64,000 nt of DNA from JAGLWW01 sp964640225. Its GTDB lineage: Archaea > Aenigmatarchaeota > Aenigmatarchaeia > PWEA01 > JAGHBM01. Below are positions 33,489-42,629 of this stretch, piece after piece (the first letter of the stretch is position 1; every line of letters begins with the position of its first letter). A program made the translations under genes and the position numbers. The notes beneath the pieces were generated by a model. It was not told where the DNA came from, did no database searches, and saw nothing but the letters and a program-made list of their open reading frames with translations. The stretch is taken from assembly GCA_964640225.1 (NCBI GenBank), contig CAZXFI010000001.1:124001-188000 (forward strand). Reading direction: 5' to 3'.

Positions 33489-34537
33489 AGGAGCTGGAAA
33501 GCAAGAAAGCTCTGATAAACAAGATAATTGAGAAATACGTTCCCAGAAAATACGACAGGGAATCCCTGGTATTCACGCTGGGCAAACCCAGGTTTGAGTA
33601 CGACGAGGAGGCTTCCACAAAGGCCATAGCCGAGCCCATCTGGGAGTTCCTGGACAGGGGAGGAAAAAGGTGGAGACCGGCCCTGTTCCTGCTAGTGGTT
33701 GAGGCGCTCGGGGGAGACCCGGAAAAGGTTTACGATTTTGTTCTTATACCGGAGCTTGTGCACAACGGCACGCTCTTCGTGGACGACATAGAGGACAACT
33801 CCGAGATGAGGAGGGGGAGACCGTGCAGTCATCTTGTATTTGGAACGGACGTGGCAATAAACTGCGGCAACGCCCTGTACTTCATTCCCCTGATTTCTCT
33901 GATAAAAAACGGGAAGGAATTTGACGACACCATCATAAAGAAAGTTTACGAAATCTACATACAGGAAATGATAAACCTGTCTTTCGGCCAGGCCATGGAC
34001 ATATCATGGCACAAGGGTTTGGCCAACGCCAACGACCTCACCGAAAAGCAGTACCTGCAGATGTGCGCGTACAAGACGGGCACGCTGGCAAGGATGTCCG
34101 CCAAGATGGCGGCCCTGCTTTCCGGGGCAAGCAACGAGCAGATTGAAACCATGGGCAAGTTCGCGGAGTCCATAGGGGTGGCCTTCCAGATAAAGGATGA
34201 CGTCATGAACATAGAAGGCGGGCTTGGTAAGGAGCACGGAGATGACATAAACGAGGGAAAAAGGACGCTCCTGGTGGTTCATACCCTGCGCGTGGCTTCT
34301 CAAGAGGACAGGAACAGACTCATAGAGATACTTGGCATGCACACGAAAGACAAGAAGCTGATAGATGAGGCCATAAAAATACTCAAAAAGTACGACTCGG
34401 TGGAATACGCGAAGAACTTTGCGGTAAAAATGATGAAAGACACGTGGGCCGAGGTGGACGAGGCGCTGCCCGATTCTGATGCCAAGAAGAAGCTGGAGGC
34501 CTTCGTGCACTACCTGGCCGCGGGAAGAAAAAATTAA
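33467..34537 (+). CDS. Geranylgeranyl/polyprenyl diphosphate synthase
   Basis: The 356-residue trans-prenyltransferase has the first Asp-rich motif VDDIEDNSEMRRGRP (DDxxD), GNALYFIPL, and the second FQIKDDVMNIEGG (with Asn replacing the last Asp, as is common in archaea). It elongates isoprenyl diphosphates, most likely to GGPP for archaeal lipids. The start is a TTG three bases after GAGGTGAT. With idi and UbiA it forms the lipid-precursor set in this window. Confidence 0.9.
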   Translation: MSEIDIIKELESKKALINKIIEKYVPRKYDRESLVFTLGKPRFEYDEEASTKAIAEPIWEFLDRGGKRWRPALFLLVVEALGGDPEKVYDFVLIPELVHNGTLFVDDIEDNSEMRRGRPCSHLVFGTDVAINCGNALYFIPLISLIKNGKEFDDTIIKKVYEIYIQEMINLSFGQAMDISWHKGLANANDLTEKQYLQMCAYKTGTLARMSAKMAALLSGASNEQIETMGKFAESIGVAFQIKDDVMNIEGGLGKEHGDDINEGKRTLLVVHTLRVASQEDRNRLIEILGMHTKDKKLIDEAIKILKKYDSVEYAKNFAVKMMKDTWAEVDEALPDSDAKKKLEAFVHYLAAGRKN

Positions 34538-34551
34538 AGAGGTGAAAAAAT

Positions 34552-34692
34552 ATGGGAAGGATTGGACTTTCAGGCATTGACTATTATAAATCTGACCAGG
34601 ATTCAGAGATTATAGGTAAAAAATTAGAAACGTATGAAAACGGCGTCTCATACAGGTTGCCGGTAAACCACAACGGACGTGATACTCTTTAG
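34552..34692 (+). CDS. Small ORF between prenyl synthase and HAD genes
   Basis: A 46-residue frame beginning MGRIGLSGIDYYKSD starts at an ATG six bases after GAGGTG, a good Shine-Dalgarno, 14 nt downstream of the prenyl synthase stop. It overlaps the GTG start of the HAD-like gene by 14 nt. The composition is protein-like but I recognise no family. It may also restore ribosomes to the next gene by coupling. Confidence 0.45.
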   Translation: MGRIGLSGIDYYKSDQDSEIIGKKLETYENGVSYRLPVNHNGRDTL

Positions 34693-35326
34693 TGAAAAGT
34701 GTTTCATAACGGACGTGGACGGGGCAATAGGAGACTGTACCAGGGCCGCGGCCGAGATTAAGCTGGAAAAAGCCTATGAGAGGTACAAGAACAGCCCGGC
34801 CAGGATAGTGCTGGAAGAACTGCCGGAGATGGGCATGGGGCTCATGAGGACCATGAACTACCTTGCACGAAATTTTGACGTTTATCCCGGGGTAAAGGAA
34901 ACCCTGGAAACCTTCGGGGACAGGGGATACGAGCTCTGCTTCTGCACCGACAATCCCATATTCAGCGTTGAGGAAAACAAGGACGTGCTGCTGGAAAAGG
35001 TTCTGGGAAGGAAAGTGGATGAGTACGCCAACGAGGTTTTTACCAGTCTCATCGCGGAAAAAGGCCCGGAACCTAAAATAAAAATGAACGGAAGCAAGGT
35101 TGAGTATATAGAGAAAAAGCTCAGGAAGGCTAAAAAGGGCATTCTCGTGGTGGATGACAAGAATGATTTTGAGTCGGCCGCTTACGCGAAGGGCCTCCAC
35201 AACGTCATGAATATCAAAGTGAAGAGGAACTGCGCCAGGCTTTTCAACGGCTGCGTTGACCTTTACCTGGATAACTTCTCTGACATAACCAAAAACGAGA
35301 TTGTAAGCGAAAGATTCCTGAACTAG
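34679..35326 (+). CDS. HAD-superfamily hydrolase-like protein
   Basis: The 215-residue protein opens with CFITDVDGAIGDCTRAAAEI, a HAD motif I (DxDG) with Ala where Thr is usual, followed by a helical cap, FCTDNP (motif II region) and GILVVDDKNDFESAAYAKGL (motif IV). It is probably a phosphatase of unknown substrate. The start is a GTG inside the small upstream ORF. It ends exactly where the convergent argS ends. Confidence 0.7.
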   Translation: MILFSEKCFITDVDGAIGDCTRAAAEIKLEKAYERYKNSPARIVLEELPEMGMGLMRTMNYLARNFDVYPGVKETLETFGDRGYELCFCTDNPIFSVEENKDVLLEKVLGRKVDEYANEVFTSLIAEKGPEPKIKMNGSKVEYIEKKLRKAKKGILVVDDKNDFESAAYAKGLHNVMNIKVKRNCARLFNGCVDLYLDNFSDITKNEIVSERFLN

Positions 35327-36985
35327 CTACATGAAATCCAATTCTTCTATTCCCATAAGTTCCAGGCAGTTTCTCATGACAAGAATAAAAGCCTGTACAA
35401 GGGCAAGCCTCTCCTTTTCTTTTTCGGCCCCCACAACAGGGCAGGACTCGTAGAATTTTGAGAAAAGCGAGGCCAGCTCATAGGCGTAGTTTGCAACAAA
35501 GTGGGGTTTGTAGTTTTCCGCAGCTCTTTTCACGACCTCCGGGAACTTGGCCAGTTTTTTCGCCAGTTCAAACTCTTCGGCCCCGTCTAGTTTTCCAATT
35601 TTCGGGGCCTGTTTAGCTTTTTCCAGAATTTTTTTGGCACGGACCAGCGAGTACTGTAGATAAGGCCCTGTCTCCCCCTCCAGGGAAAGTGACTCCTCCG
35701 GCCTGAATACAAAATCCTTGTACTCGTCATACTTCAAAAGGAAGAATTTTATCGCGGCCAGGGAAATCTTCTCCGCAAGCTCCTTGTCTGCGTTGCCTCT
35801 TTTCTTTAACTCCTTTTCAGCCATTCTCTTTACCTCGTCCATCAGGTCATCCGCATCAACCACGGTTCCCTCCCTTGACTTCATTTTACCGGATGGCAGG
35901 CTTATGTAGCCATAGTTTAGATGCACATTTTCCTTGGCAAAGCTAAAGCCAAGCTTTCTCAACTCATCAAGAAGCTTGAAAAGCACGTCAAAATGGTAGT
36001 TCTGCTCGTTGGAGACCACGTAAACAGACTTGTCCATCCCGAAATCTTTGTACTTGAGCGCGGCCAGATACAAATCCTGAGTTACGTAAAGCGTGGTTCC
36101 GTCCGCCCGGACAAGGAATTTCTTGTCCAGACCATGCTTGCTGAGGTCAAAGAAAATTGCCCCGGTATCGTCCTTATGGAAAATCCCCTTCTCCAGTCCG
36201 TTCATGACCATGTCCTTTCCCATCTTGTACATCTGACTTTCCCTGTAAACCTTGTCGAAGCGTACGCCAAACCTTTTGAAAGTCTCCTCCATGCCAGACT
36301 CTGCCCACTGGTTCATTTTCTTCCAAATACCCAGGACTTCCTTGTCTCCCCTTTCCCATTTCCTTAGCATTTCCTGGGCTTCCTTCTCAAGCTCCGGATT
36401 TTCCTTTGCCTTCTTTGCAAAAAGAACGTAAAAATCCCCCACAAAATGGTCACTCTTTCCTTCCGGCACCCTTTCCTCCCCCCATTTCTGGTAGGCCAGC
36501 ATTGACTTGCAGATGTGTATGCCACGGTCATTCAGCAGATTGGCCCGGATTACTTTGGAACCGTTCTTTTCAAAAATCCTTGAAATAGACTCCCCGATGG
36601 CCATGTTCCTCATGTGCCCGACATGCAGAGGCTTGTTCGTATTGGGAGCCGGGTATTCCACCATTATTTTGCCTCCAGCCCTACCGGAGCCGTAATCATT
36701 CTTCCTGGCCTCCTTTACCACGGCCTCGGAGAACTTGTCCCTGTCAAAAAAGAAGTTAACGTAAGGCCCCACAAACTTTACGTCCGTGAAAACAGAGCCC
36801 TTCAGGTCCAACTTGGTCGCGATTTCCTTGGCCACCTCTACCGGGCTTTTTCCCTCCTTTTTGGCCAGCAAGAAGCAGGGAAATGCGAGGTCCCCCATTT
36901 CCGGGTCCGGCGGCTCCTCCATCGCCCCGGCGAATCCGGCCTCCTTTAAAATCCGCTGGGCCTCCTTCCTGAAATCATCAAACAT
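35327..36985 (-). CDS. argS: Arginyl-tRNA synthetase
   Basis: The 552-residue class I enzyme has an N-terminal Add-1 domain, the HIGH motif in MVEYPAPNTNKPLHVGHMRN, and the ArgRS-specific C-terminal anticodon-binding domain (SLEGETGPYLQYSLVRAKKI, ANYAYELASLFSKFYESCPV). The KMSKS region appears as SLPSGKMKSREGTVVD. It charges tRNA-Arg. The CTTATG context and lack of Shine-Dalgarno suggest a leaderless message. Confidence 0.95.
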   Translation of the reverse strand: MFDDFRKEAQRILKEAGFAGAMEEPPDPEMGDLAFPCFLLAKKEGKSPVEVAKEIATKLDLKGSVFTDVKFVGPYVNFFFDRDKFSEAVVKEARKNDYGSGRAGGKIMVEYPAPNTNKPLHVGHMRNMAIGESISRIFEKNGSKVIRANLLNDRGIHICKSMLAYQKWGEERVPEGKSDHFVGDFYVLFAKKAKENPELEKEAQEMLRKWERGDKEVLGIWKKMNQWAESGMEETFKRFGVRFDKVYRESQMYKMGKDMVMNGLEKGIFHKDDTGAIFFDLSKHGLDKKFLVRADGTTLYVTQDLYLAALKYKDFGMDKSVYVVSNEQNYHFDVLFKLLDELRKLGFSFAKENVHLNYGYISLPSGKMKSREGTVVDADDLMDEVKRMAEKELKKRGNADKELAEKISLAAIKFFLLKYDEYKDFVFRPEESLSLEGETGPYLQYSLVRAKKILEKAKQAPKIGKLDGAEEFELAKKLAKFPEVVKRAAENYKPHFVANYAYELASLFSKFYESCPVVGAEKEKERLALVQAFILVMRNCLELMGIEELDFM

Positions 36986-37009
36986 AAGAAGTATTGGTGA
37001 AACGAATAG

Positions 37010-37831
37010 TTAAAACTTGTGGCCCATGTTCTCAAAAACTTGCCTCATTTTTAGCGAGTCTTTTTCCAGAACCGGGCTCTCCGAGATTATGGTTATGTCC
37101 TGCTCTGAGGCCAGGATGGCTTTGCAGACTGTTTCCACCGGAGGGTTTTCCATGGTGTCCTTGAATGTAAGGTGCCGGCGCTCCCCCTTGTCCGTGTACT
37201 CTATCTGGGAGAAATGGGAGTGAAGGTGTTTCAGTTTTTTCACCTTGTTCATAATCTCCCCGTAATCCACGTTGCCCTGATAGCGGGCCCAAATGTGCGC
37301 GAAATCCAGGCACAGGGTACAGTTTTTATCCCTGATTTCCTTCAGAAGCATTCCAAGCTCGTCCAGGGAACCGAACTGGGAGGCTTTTCCGGTGGTTTCG
37401 GGGGCTATCTGCACCTTCCAGCCCCTTTCACGTATTTTGTCCGTAATCTCCAGAACGCCTGATTTCACGAATTCATAGGTTTCCTGCGGTGTATAACGGC
37501 CGTAGAAGCCCGGGTGGAAAACAACAGGGCCCGCCCCCATGTAGCTGGCAAGCTCGCATGACCGCAAAATGCGGGACTTGGAGGCTCCTATTTTATCGGG
37601 CTCCGCGGAGGCAAGGTTTACAAAATAAGGGGCGTGAACCGAAAGCCTTACCCCTGTTTCCTTTGCAACCTCCCCCACTTCCCTGGCTTTCTCCTTTTTT
37701 ATCTGGATTCCATGAGTGAATTCCACTTCCATGGCATCCAGGCCAGTTTCCCTTACTTTTCTTACCCCTGCAGGCGTTCCCTCTCCTTTTGAGCTCAGGG
37801 GAATACCCGCGGGTCCCAGAAGTATTTTCAT
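37010..37831 (-). CDS. Endonuclease IV-like / xylose isomerase-like TIM-barrel protein
   Basis: The start is the ATG at 37831 (MKILLGPAGIPL), about 29 nt after a TATA-like CTATTTATTG, so leaderless. The 273-residue barrel shows the metal-site histidines and acids of the AP endonuclease 2 family: LSVHAPYFVNLAS, VVFHPGFYG, IAPETTG, CLDFAHIWAR, LHSHFSQ and IISESPV. It may be a deoxyribonuclease IV repairing abasic sites or a sugar isomerase-like enzyme; the HAPYxxNLAS segment favours endonuclease IV. Confidence 0.8.
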   Translation of the reverse strand: MKILLGPAGIPLSSKGEGTPAGVRKVRETGLDAMEVEFTHGIQIKKEKAREVGEVAKETGVRLSVHAPYFVNLASAEPDKIGASKSRILRSCELASYMGAGPVVFHPGFYGRYTPQETYEFVKSGVLEITDKIRERGWKVQIAPETTGKASQFGSLDELGMLLKEIRDKNCTLCLDFAHIWARYQGNVDYGEIMNKVKKLKHLHSHFSQIEYTDKGERRHLTFKDTMENPPVETVCKAILASEQDITIISESPVLEKDSLKMRQVFENMGHKF

Positions 37832-37863
37832 GATAAGAATATTCAGCGGATTCAATAAATAGC

Positions 37864-38019
37864 TTAGAGGTAAACGTAAAGAAGTATCTCCAGTATTACC
37901 AGGCCGGTTATAAGGCCCACTACGTGCTCCGGTTTGAGCCTCACGGCTTCCGGGCTTTCGTCAAAATACCTTGTCAGTCCCGCAGTGCTCATGGGCATGC
38001 TTTGTTTGTCTTTGGCCAT
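37864..38019 (-). CDS. Preprotein translocase Sec61-beta subunit
   Basis: A 51-residue frame, too short for ORF calling, starts at ATG 38019. It reads MAKDKQSMPMSTAGLTRYFD, then a linker and one C-terminal helix (HVVGLITGLVILEILLYVYL). This is the archaeal Sec-beta pattern: the SxAGLxRYFDE segment followed by a single tail-anchored helix. It joins SecY and SecE in the protein-conducting channel and would serve the many secreted proteins of this window. Confidence 0.88.
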   Translation of the reverse strand: MAKDKQSMPMSTAGLTRYFDESPEAVRLKPEHVVGLITGLVILEILLYVYL

Positions 38020-38091
38020 TGTTAAAACTAGCACGCATAAATATAAAAAGTTTATATTTAGGTTTTCCGTAATTAGTCTAGAGGTGAATTA

Positions 38092-38388
38092 ATGCCAAAA
38101 AAGAAGGGTGTTAAGAAAAAAACCGCGGAAAATAAAATAAAAGACGCTCCGGAAGACAAGAGATTCTGGCTTTGTGACGGAAGAGTTCTTAAGAACTGCA
38201 GGGATTTGGAGCAGGCCTTGAGGACCATGAGTGACGGTACATATAACTATCATGTAAACGGAAACAAGAACGACTTTCACAACTGGATAAAGTATGTTTT
38301 CAAGGATACAAAGCTTGCCAACGACGTCAAAAAGTCAAGAAACAGGGTAACCGCGGCCAACAAGCTAAAGAAAAAGCTCCATTTATAG
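38092..38388 (+). CDS. DUF5752-like protein
   Basis: The 98-residue protein has a lysine-rich N-terminus and a domain FWLCDGRVLKNCRDLEQAL followed by YHVNGNKNDFHNWIKYVFKD. I recognise this as the DUF5752 type, often found next to or fused with glycogen and sugar-metabolism proteins in archaea. The Shine-Dalgarno is GAGGTGAATTAATG. It precedes glycogen synthase by 33 nt and is probably its operon partner; the molecular role is unknown. Confidence 0.75.
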   Translation: MPKKKGVKKKTAENKIKDAPEDKRFWLCDGRVLKNCRDLEQALRTMSDGTYNYHVNGNKNDFHNWIKYVFKDTKLANDVKKSRNRVTAANKLKKKLHL

Positions 38389-38421
38389 TTTTGTCTCTTC
38401 GCCTCTGATGGAGGAGACTTT

Positions 38422-40233
38422 ATGGGTTTAAACAAAGTTCTGAAACTTATTGATGTATTATACGAAGTTTCCTACGAGGCGGGAAACCGCATAGGGGGCA
38501 TACACACAGTCCTGGCTTCCAAGGCCAAGTACCTCAAGAAAATTTACGGCAACAACTACGTGACGATAGGCTTCTACAACAAGAAAAACGCCGCCATGGA
38601 AGTCATAGAGAAGGAGCCCCCTTCCCACATGAAAAAGGCTTTCGGCGAGCTGGAAAAGGAGGGCATCCGGTGCGTTTACGGCCTCTGGGCTGATGCCCAC
38701 GATGTGCCCATAATACTGGTGGACTCCTTGGTGTTCCAGCGGGACAACATAGACACCATAAACAGGATTCTCTGGGAGAAGTACAAAATAGACTCGCTGA
38801 ATACGTGGAACGACTACAGGGAGCCTGTGGCCTGGTCTTATGCCGTGGGAAAGCTCCTTGAAAAGCTTGCGAAAAGCCAGCCGAAGAAAAAGGCAGTCGC
38901 GCACTTCCACGAATGGCTTTCCGGTGCCGGGATACTGTATATGAAGATGAAAAAAGTCGGCATGCCCACAGTTTTCACGACCCATGCCACCACGCTGGGC
39001 AGAACCATGGCCTCCATGAACGATATGTCTTTCATGAGCGGAAAGATAAGCCCCGAGGAGAAAGCCTACCAGTACGGAGTGGCGTCCAAGCACCTCATGG
39101 AAAAGGTATCGGCGGCGGAAGCCGATGTTTTCACCACGGTAAGCGATGTGGTGGGAGAGGAAGTAAAGCTTGTTCTGGAAAAGGAAGCGGATATAATAAC
39201 CGTTAACGCCCTGGATTTTGAGGAAATCCCCTCGCAGAACGAGCTCTCCGTTGAGAAAGCCAAGTACAGGAAAAGGATGAACGAGTTCATAAGGGCTTAC
39301 TTTGCCCCGTACTACCCATTTGACATCCAGAACTACCCGGTTATGTTTACCGCGGGGAGGTACGAATTTGAGAACAAGGGCTACGATGTTTTCATAGACG
39401 CCCTGGGCGAGCTTAACAAAAGGCTTAAGAACACAAAAAGTTATGTGATAGTTTTCATATGGGTTCCGCGCGGTACCATAGCGCCTAAAGACGAAGTTAT
39501 AAGCAACCTGCTTCTCTACGACAGGCTGAAAGAAATACTGGACTCGGACTGGGAGGACATAAAGGAAAGTATAATTTCAAAGCTGTCCCACGGGGAAGCC
39601 ATAGAAAAAACCGACATAATATCCAACAAGATTCTTGCCGACATAAAAACCAGCTTCAACAAGATAAGGAGCCGGAAGGGTCTCAATCCCCCCGTGAACG
39701 CCTTTGAGCTTTCCTCAAGCGAGAATGAAGACCCCATAATCAAAAGGCTTAAGGAAAACGGGCTTGAAAACAGGGAAAGTGACCGGGTGAAGATTATCTT
39801 CTACCCGGTTTATTTGAACAGGGAGGACGAGCTCCTGGGGCTTGACTACAAGGAAGCCCTTATATCGTCGGACATCGGGGTAATGCTTTCGCGCTACGAG
39901 CCCTGGGGCTACATGGGTCACGAAACCGCGGTTTACGGAAACATCTCCCTCACCACGGACTACACGGGCTTCGGCAGGTTCGTCCAGAACAACTACAAGA
40001 ACGGGGACGTGATAAATCCCGTGGAAGTTGTTGAAGCGGTGGGCAGGCCCAGGGAAGATGTGGTAAAAAGGGTGGCGAACCTGCTGGAAATCTACATAAG
40101 GATGAAAAAGGACGCCAGGAAAAAGATGCAGCTAAAGGCTTACGATGTAGCGAAGCTGGCATGCTGGGAAGAGCAGATAAAGAACTACATAAACTCATAC
40201 ATTCTTGCCCTGGAGAGGGCTATTCAGGCCTAG
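38422..40233 (+). CDS. Glycogen synthase, GT3 (eukaryote-like) family
   Basis: The 603-residue protein is a retaining glucosyltransferase of the GT3 type: YEAGNRIGGIHTVLASKAKY near the start, FHEWLSGAGILYMK, TVFTTHATTLGRTMASMND, VFTTVSDVVGEEVK, and the acceptor-side LSRYEPWGYMGHETAVYG with the catalytic glutamates. It elongates alpha-1,4-glucan from a nucleotide-glucose donor. Its end overlaps the convergent GH57 gene by 39 nt. The adjacent GH57, GT4 and debranching genes make a glycogen locus. Confidence 0.88.
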   Translation: MGLNKVLKLIDVLYEVSYEAGNRIGGIHTVLASKAKYLKKIYGNNYVTIGFYNKKNAAMEVIEKEPPSHMKKAFGELEKEGIRCVYGLWADAHDVPIILVDSLVFQRDNIDTINRILWEKYKIDSLNTWNDYREPVAWSYAVGKLLEKLAKSQPKKKAVAHFHEWLSGAGILYMKMKKVGMPTVFTTHATTLGRTMASMNDMSFMSGKISPEEKAYQYGVASKHLMEKVSAAEADVFTTVSDVVGEEVKLVLEKEADIITVNALDFEEIPSQNELSVEKAKYRKRMNEFIRAYFAPYYPFDIQNYPVMFTAGRYEFENKGYDVFIDALGELNKRLKNTKSYVIVFIWVPRGTIAPKDEVISNLLLYDRLKEILDSDWEDIKESIISKLSHGEAIEKTDIISNKILADIKTSFNKIRSRKGLNPPVNAFELSSSENEDPIIKRLKENGLENRESDRVKIIFYPVYLNREDELLGLDYKEALISSDIGVMLSRYEPWGYMGHETAVYGNISLTTDYTGFGRFVQNNYKNGDVINPVEVVEAVGRPREDVVKRVANLLEIYIRMKKDARKKMQLKAYDVAKLACWEEQIKNYINSYILALERAIQA

Positions 40234-41382
40234 TTCCAGCTTAAGATTTTTTAGAATGTTGATGTAATTTGAGTACGCCTCGTAGGGATTGACATATATG
40301 TTGAAATACTTGTGTATGTCCCCATCGGCAAACCACTTGGTGCACATATAGTAGAAGTGGTCCGAAGTCTGCAGCTTTCTCCAGATGTCTATAAGCTCCC
40401 TGTTCCCGGAGCCTGATATGAGGAGGCCGATTTCCTTCATTCTCTTGAACGCGCTGTCCTGCATCTTGTTGCCAAGCCAGGCGGAAAGGTCCCTGTCTAT
40501 GTCCGCCCAGGAGAGTATTTGCGGTATGTCAATCCTGTCCTTCGCCTCCATTTCAACCAGCTCGCTTATCTTTGCCCACTCCAGGTGCGGGTACTTGGCC
40601 ACTTCCTTCGGCAAGTATTCCAAAAAGTCAAAAATCCCCGTCTCCTTCCACTGGTGCTCCCCGAAGGTCTCGTAATCCAGGAAAAGGTTTATTGTCTGGC
40701 CCTGGGTTGAGGCAAGCCATGAAGCGTATTTGTCCGCGGTCAGGGGGTATTCCTTCCAGTCTGCTGTGGAAAAGCGGAAACCTATGTCATCGCTTAGCCT
40801 GTAATTCCTCAGGAGGAGCTTTATGTTGGAAGTTCTGGGCTGGTATATGTAGTTGGGCGACCTCCAGCCGAGAATCTTGTCCCAGCCCTCGCCCACTATT
40901 CCTTTGTATCCCATCCTGCCAACCTTCTCGGCCATTTCATTGGAAAGCATGGCCTCCGTGTTCCTGAAGACCGAGGCATTGTGCCCGAATATGTCCCTTA
41001 TGAGCTTGGTATGCATTCTCACCTGTTCCGTGAATTCCTCCTCGGATATGAGGTAAGCAAGGGAATGGTAGTAAGTTTCGTTGAGAATGTCCATGTTTCC
41101 TGTCCTGTAAAGCTCCTGGTACATGTCTATAACCTCCGGCTTGTAACGGAGGGCCTGCTCAATAAAAACTCCGGAAAACGAGAAGCTTACCTTGAAATCC
41201 GGGTGGTTTTTTACTATCTCTATGAGCTTCCTTGTGGTCGGTATGTAGCATTTGTTGGCCACTTTTTCAAAAATCTCCCTGTTCTTCCTGTCGTCAAAGT
41301 AATCCGAGCCCCTGGAGAAATAATTGAAGCTGTTGAGTCTGAAGGGCTGGTGTACCTGAAAGTACATGCATATTTTTGTCAT
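40195..41382 (-). CDS. GH57 family alpha-glucanase/glucanotransferase
   Basis: The 395-residue protein matches GH57: ICMYFQVHQPFRL at the start, the catalytic glutamate in DILNETYYHSLAYL, GEGWDKILGWRSPNYIYQP, and the catalytic aspartate in FLDYETFGEHQW. GH57 enzymes are alpha-amylases, branching enzymes or 4-alpha-glucanotransferases; at under 400 residues this resembles the alpha-amylase group. It probably degrades or remodels stored glucan. It is cotranscribed with the GT4 gene ahead of it. Confidence 0.88.
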   Translation of the reverse strand: MTKICMYFQVHQPFRLNSFNYFSRGSDYFDDRKNREIFEKVANKCYIPTTRKLIEIVKNHPDFKVSFSFSGVFIEQALRYKPEVIDMYQELYRTGNMDILNETYYHSLAYLISEEEFTEQVRMHTKLIRDIFGHNASVFRNTEAMLSNEMAEKVGRMGYKGIVGEGWDKILGWRSPNYIYQPRTSNIKLLLRNYRLSDDIGFRFSTADWKEYPLTADKYASWLASTQGQTINLFLDYETFGEHQWKETGIFDFLEYLPKEVAKYPHLEWAKISELVEMEAKDRIDIPQILSWADIDRDLSAWLGNKMQDSAFKRMKEIGLLISGSGNRELIDIWRKLQTSDHFYYMCTKWFADGDIHKYFNIYVNPYEAYSNYINILKNLKLELGLNSPLQGKNV

Positions 41383-41399
41383 CTTCTCCCCGGTTTATA

Positions 41400-42527
41400 T
41401 TATTGTTTTATCAAGGATTTATAGAAATCCCTTGTCTGCAGGGCTATATCGTCCCAGGTTATCCTTTTTGCCTCCTCCTTACAGTTGCTTGACATCTCGT
41501 CAAACAGGTCCCTGTAATTCAGAATCTCAAGAATCCTGCTCGCCATCTTCTCGGTGTCCCAGAAGTCCACCTTGAACACGTTGTTGATTACCTCTGCCAC
41601 CCCGGAGGTCTTTGATATTATGGTAGGGGTCCCCGCCGCCATCGCCTCCAGGGCCGTTATCCCGAAAGGCTCAAAAACAGAGGGCATCACGAAAACGTCG
41701 GCCCTTGCGTAAAGCCTTTTCATGTCCTCGTCCGAAACATAGCCCAGAAAAAAAACGTTGTTCTCTATGCCCAGGTCTATGGCCAGCTCCAGCAGCTCTC
41801 TGAACTTGTCTCCCTTGCCTGCTATGACAAACCTGGCATCCGGATGGTGTTCTACGACTATTTTTGCCGCCCTGAGGAGGTGGTCAACTCCCTTGTGGAG
41901 CGTCAGCCTGCCCAGGTAAAGTATCATGTCTTCCCCCGGCTTTAGCTTGACACCGCAGTCAAAGCCTGAGGCGTCTATCGCGTTGTATATTACCCTTATT
42001 TTTTTCGGGTCGGCCCCGTATTTTTCTATAATCTGGTTTCTTATCCTGTTGCTTACCGCTATTATCCCGTCGGCCTCCTGTATGCCGTACCTCTCTATGT
42101 CCATTACCCAGGGGCACGGGTTGCCTATGGACCTGTCGTATTCCGTGGAATGAATCGTGAAAACAAGGGGTTTCCCGCTTTCCCTCTTGGCGCATATGCC
42201 TCCCAGCACCGTCAGCCAGTCGTGCGCGTGTATCAGGTCAAAATCGGTCTGCTTCGCCATCTTGCAGACCTCCCTTGCGTAGTTCTCCACGCTCTTTATG
42301 ATTGAATCCGATATGACGGAGCTGGTGAAGGTGGTGTAGGGGCCGAAGCCAATGGAAACCCTTATTCTCTTTATGTTCATCCACGGGACTCCCAGCTCCC
42401 CCCTGTCGGGCATGAAAAAAACGACCTTAACGTCTTCAGGCAGTTTTCTGGTTAGTTCGTACGTGTGCGTTCCCAGGCCTCCCGACATATAAGGAGGGAA
42501 TTCCCACCCTATCATCAAGATTTTCAT
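41400..42527 (-). CDS. GT4-family glycosyltransferase
   Basis: The 375-residue GT-B enzyme begins MKILMIGWEFPPYMSGGLGT and has LIHAHDWLTVLGG, a linker, ILYLGRLTLHKGVDHLLRAA and the GT4 donor motif VMPSVFEPFGITALEAMAAG. It resembles bacterial-type glycogen synthase or trehalose/maltosyl transferases. Two different glucan synthases (GT3 and GT4) in one locus suggest separate products or a primer step; which is not evident. Confidence 0.85.
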   Translation of the reverse strand: MKILMIGWEFPPYMSGGLGTHTYELTRKLPEDVKVVFFMPDRGELGVPWMNIKRIRVSIGFGPYTTFTSSVISDSIIKSVENYAREVCKMAKQTDFDLIHAHDWLTVLGGICAKRESGKPLVFTIHSTEYDRSIGNPCPWVMDIERYGIQEADGIIAVSNRIRNQIIEKYGADPKKIRVIYNAIDASGFDCGVKLKPGEDMILYLGRLTLHKGVDHLLRAAKIVVEHHPDARFVIAGKGDKFRELLELAIDLGIENNVFFLGYVSDEDMKRLYARADVFVMPSVFEPFGITALEAMAAGTPTIISKTSGVAEVINNVFKVDFWDTEKMASRILEILNYRDLFDEMSSNCKEEAKRITWDDIALQTRDFYKSLIKQ

Positions 42528-42629
42528 TTTATCACTGACTAACTACTTATTTAGGTCATAGAAAAATCCCTAAAACATATTAGTAATTGTATCCCGAATT
42601 TAAATCTTTTCCCCGGTCGTTTAAACGTT

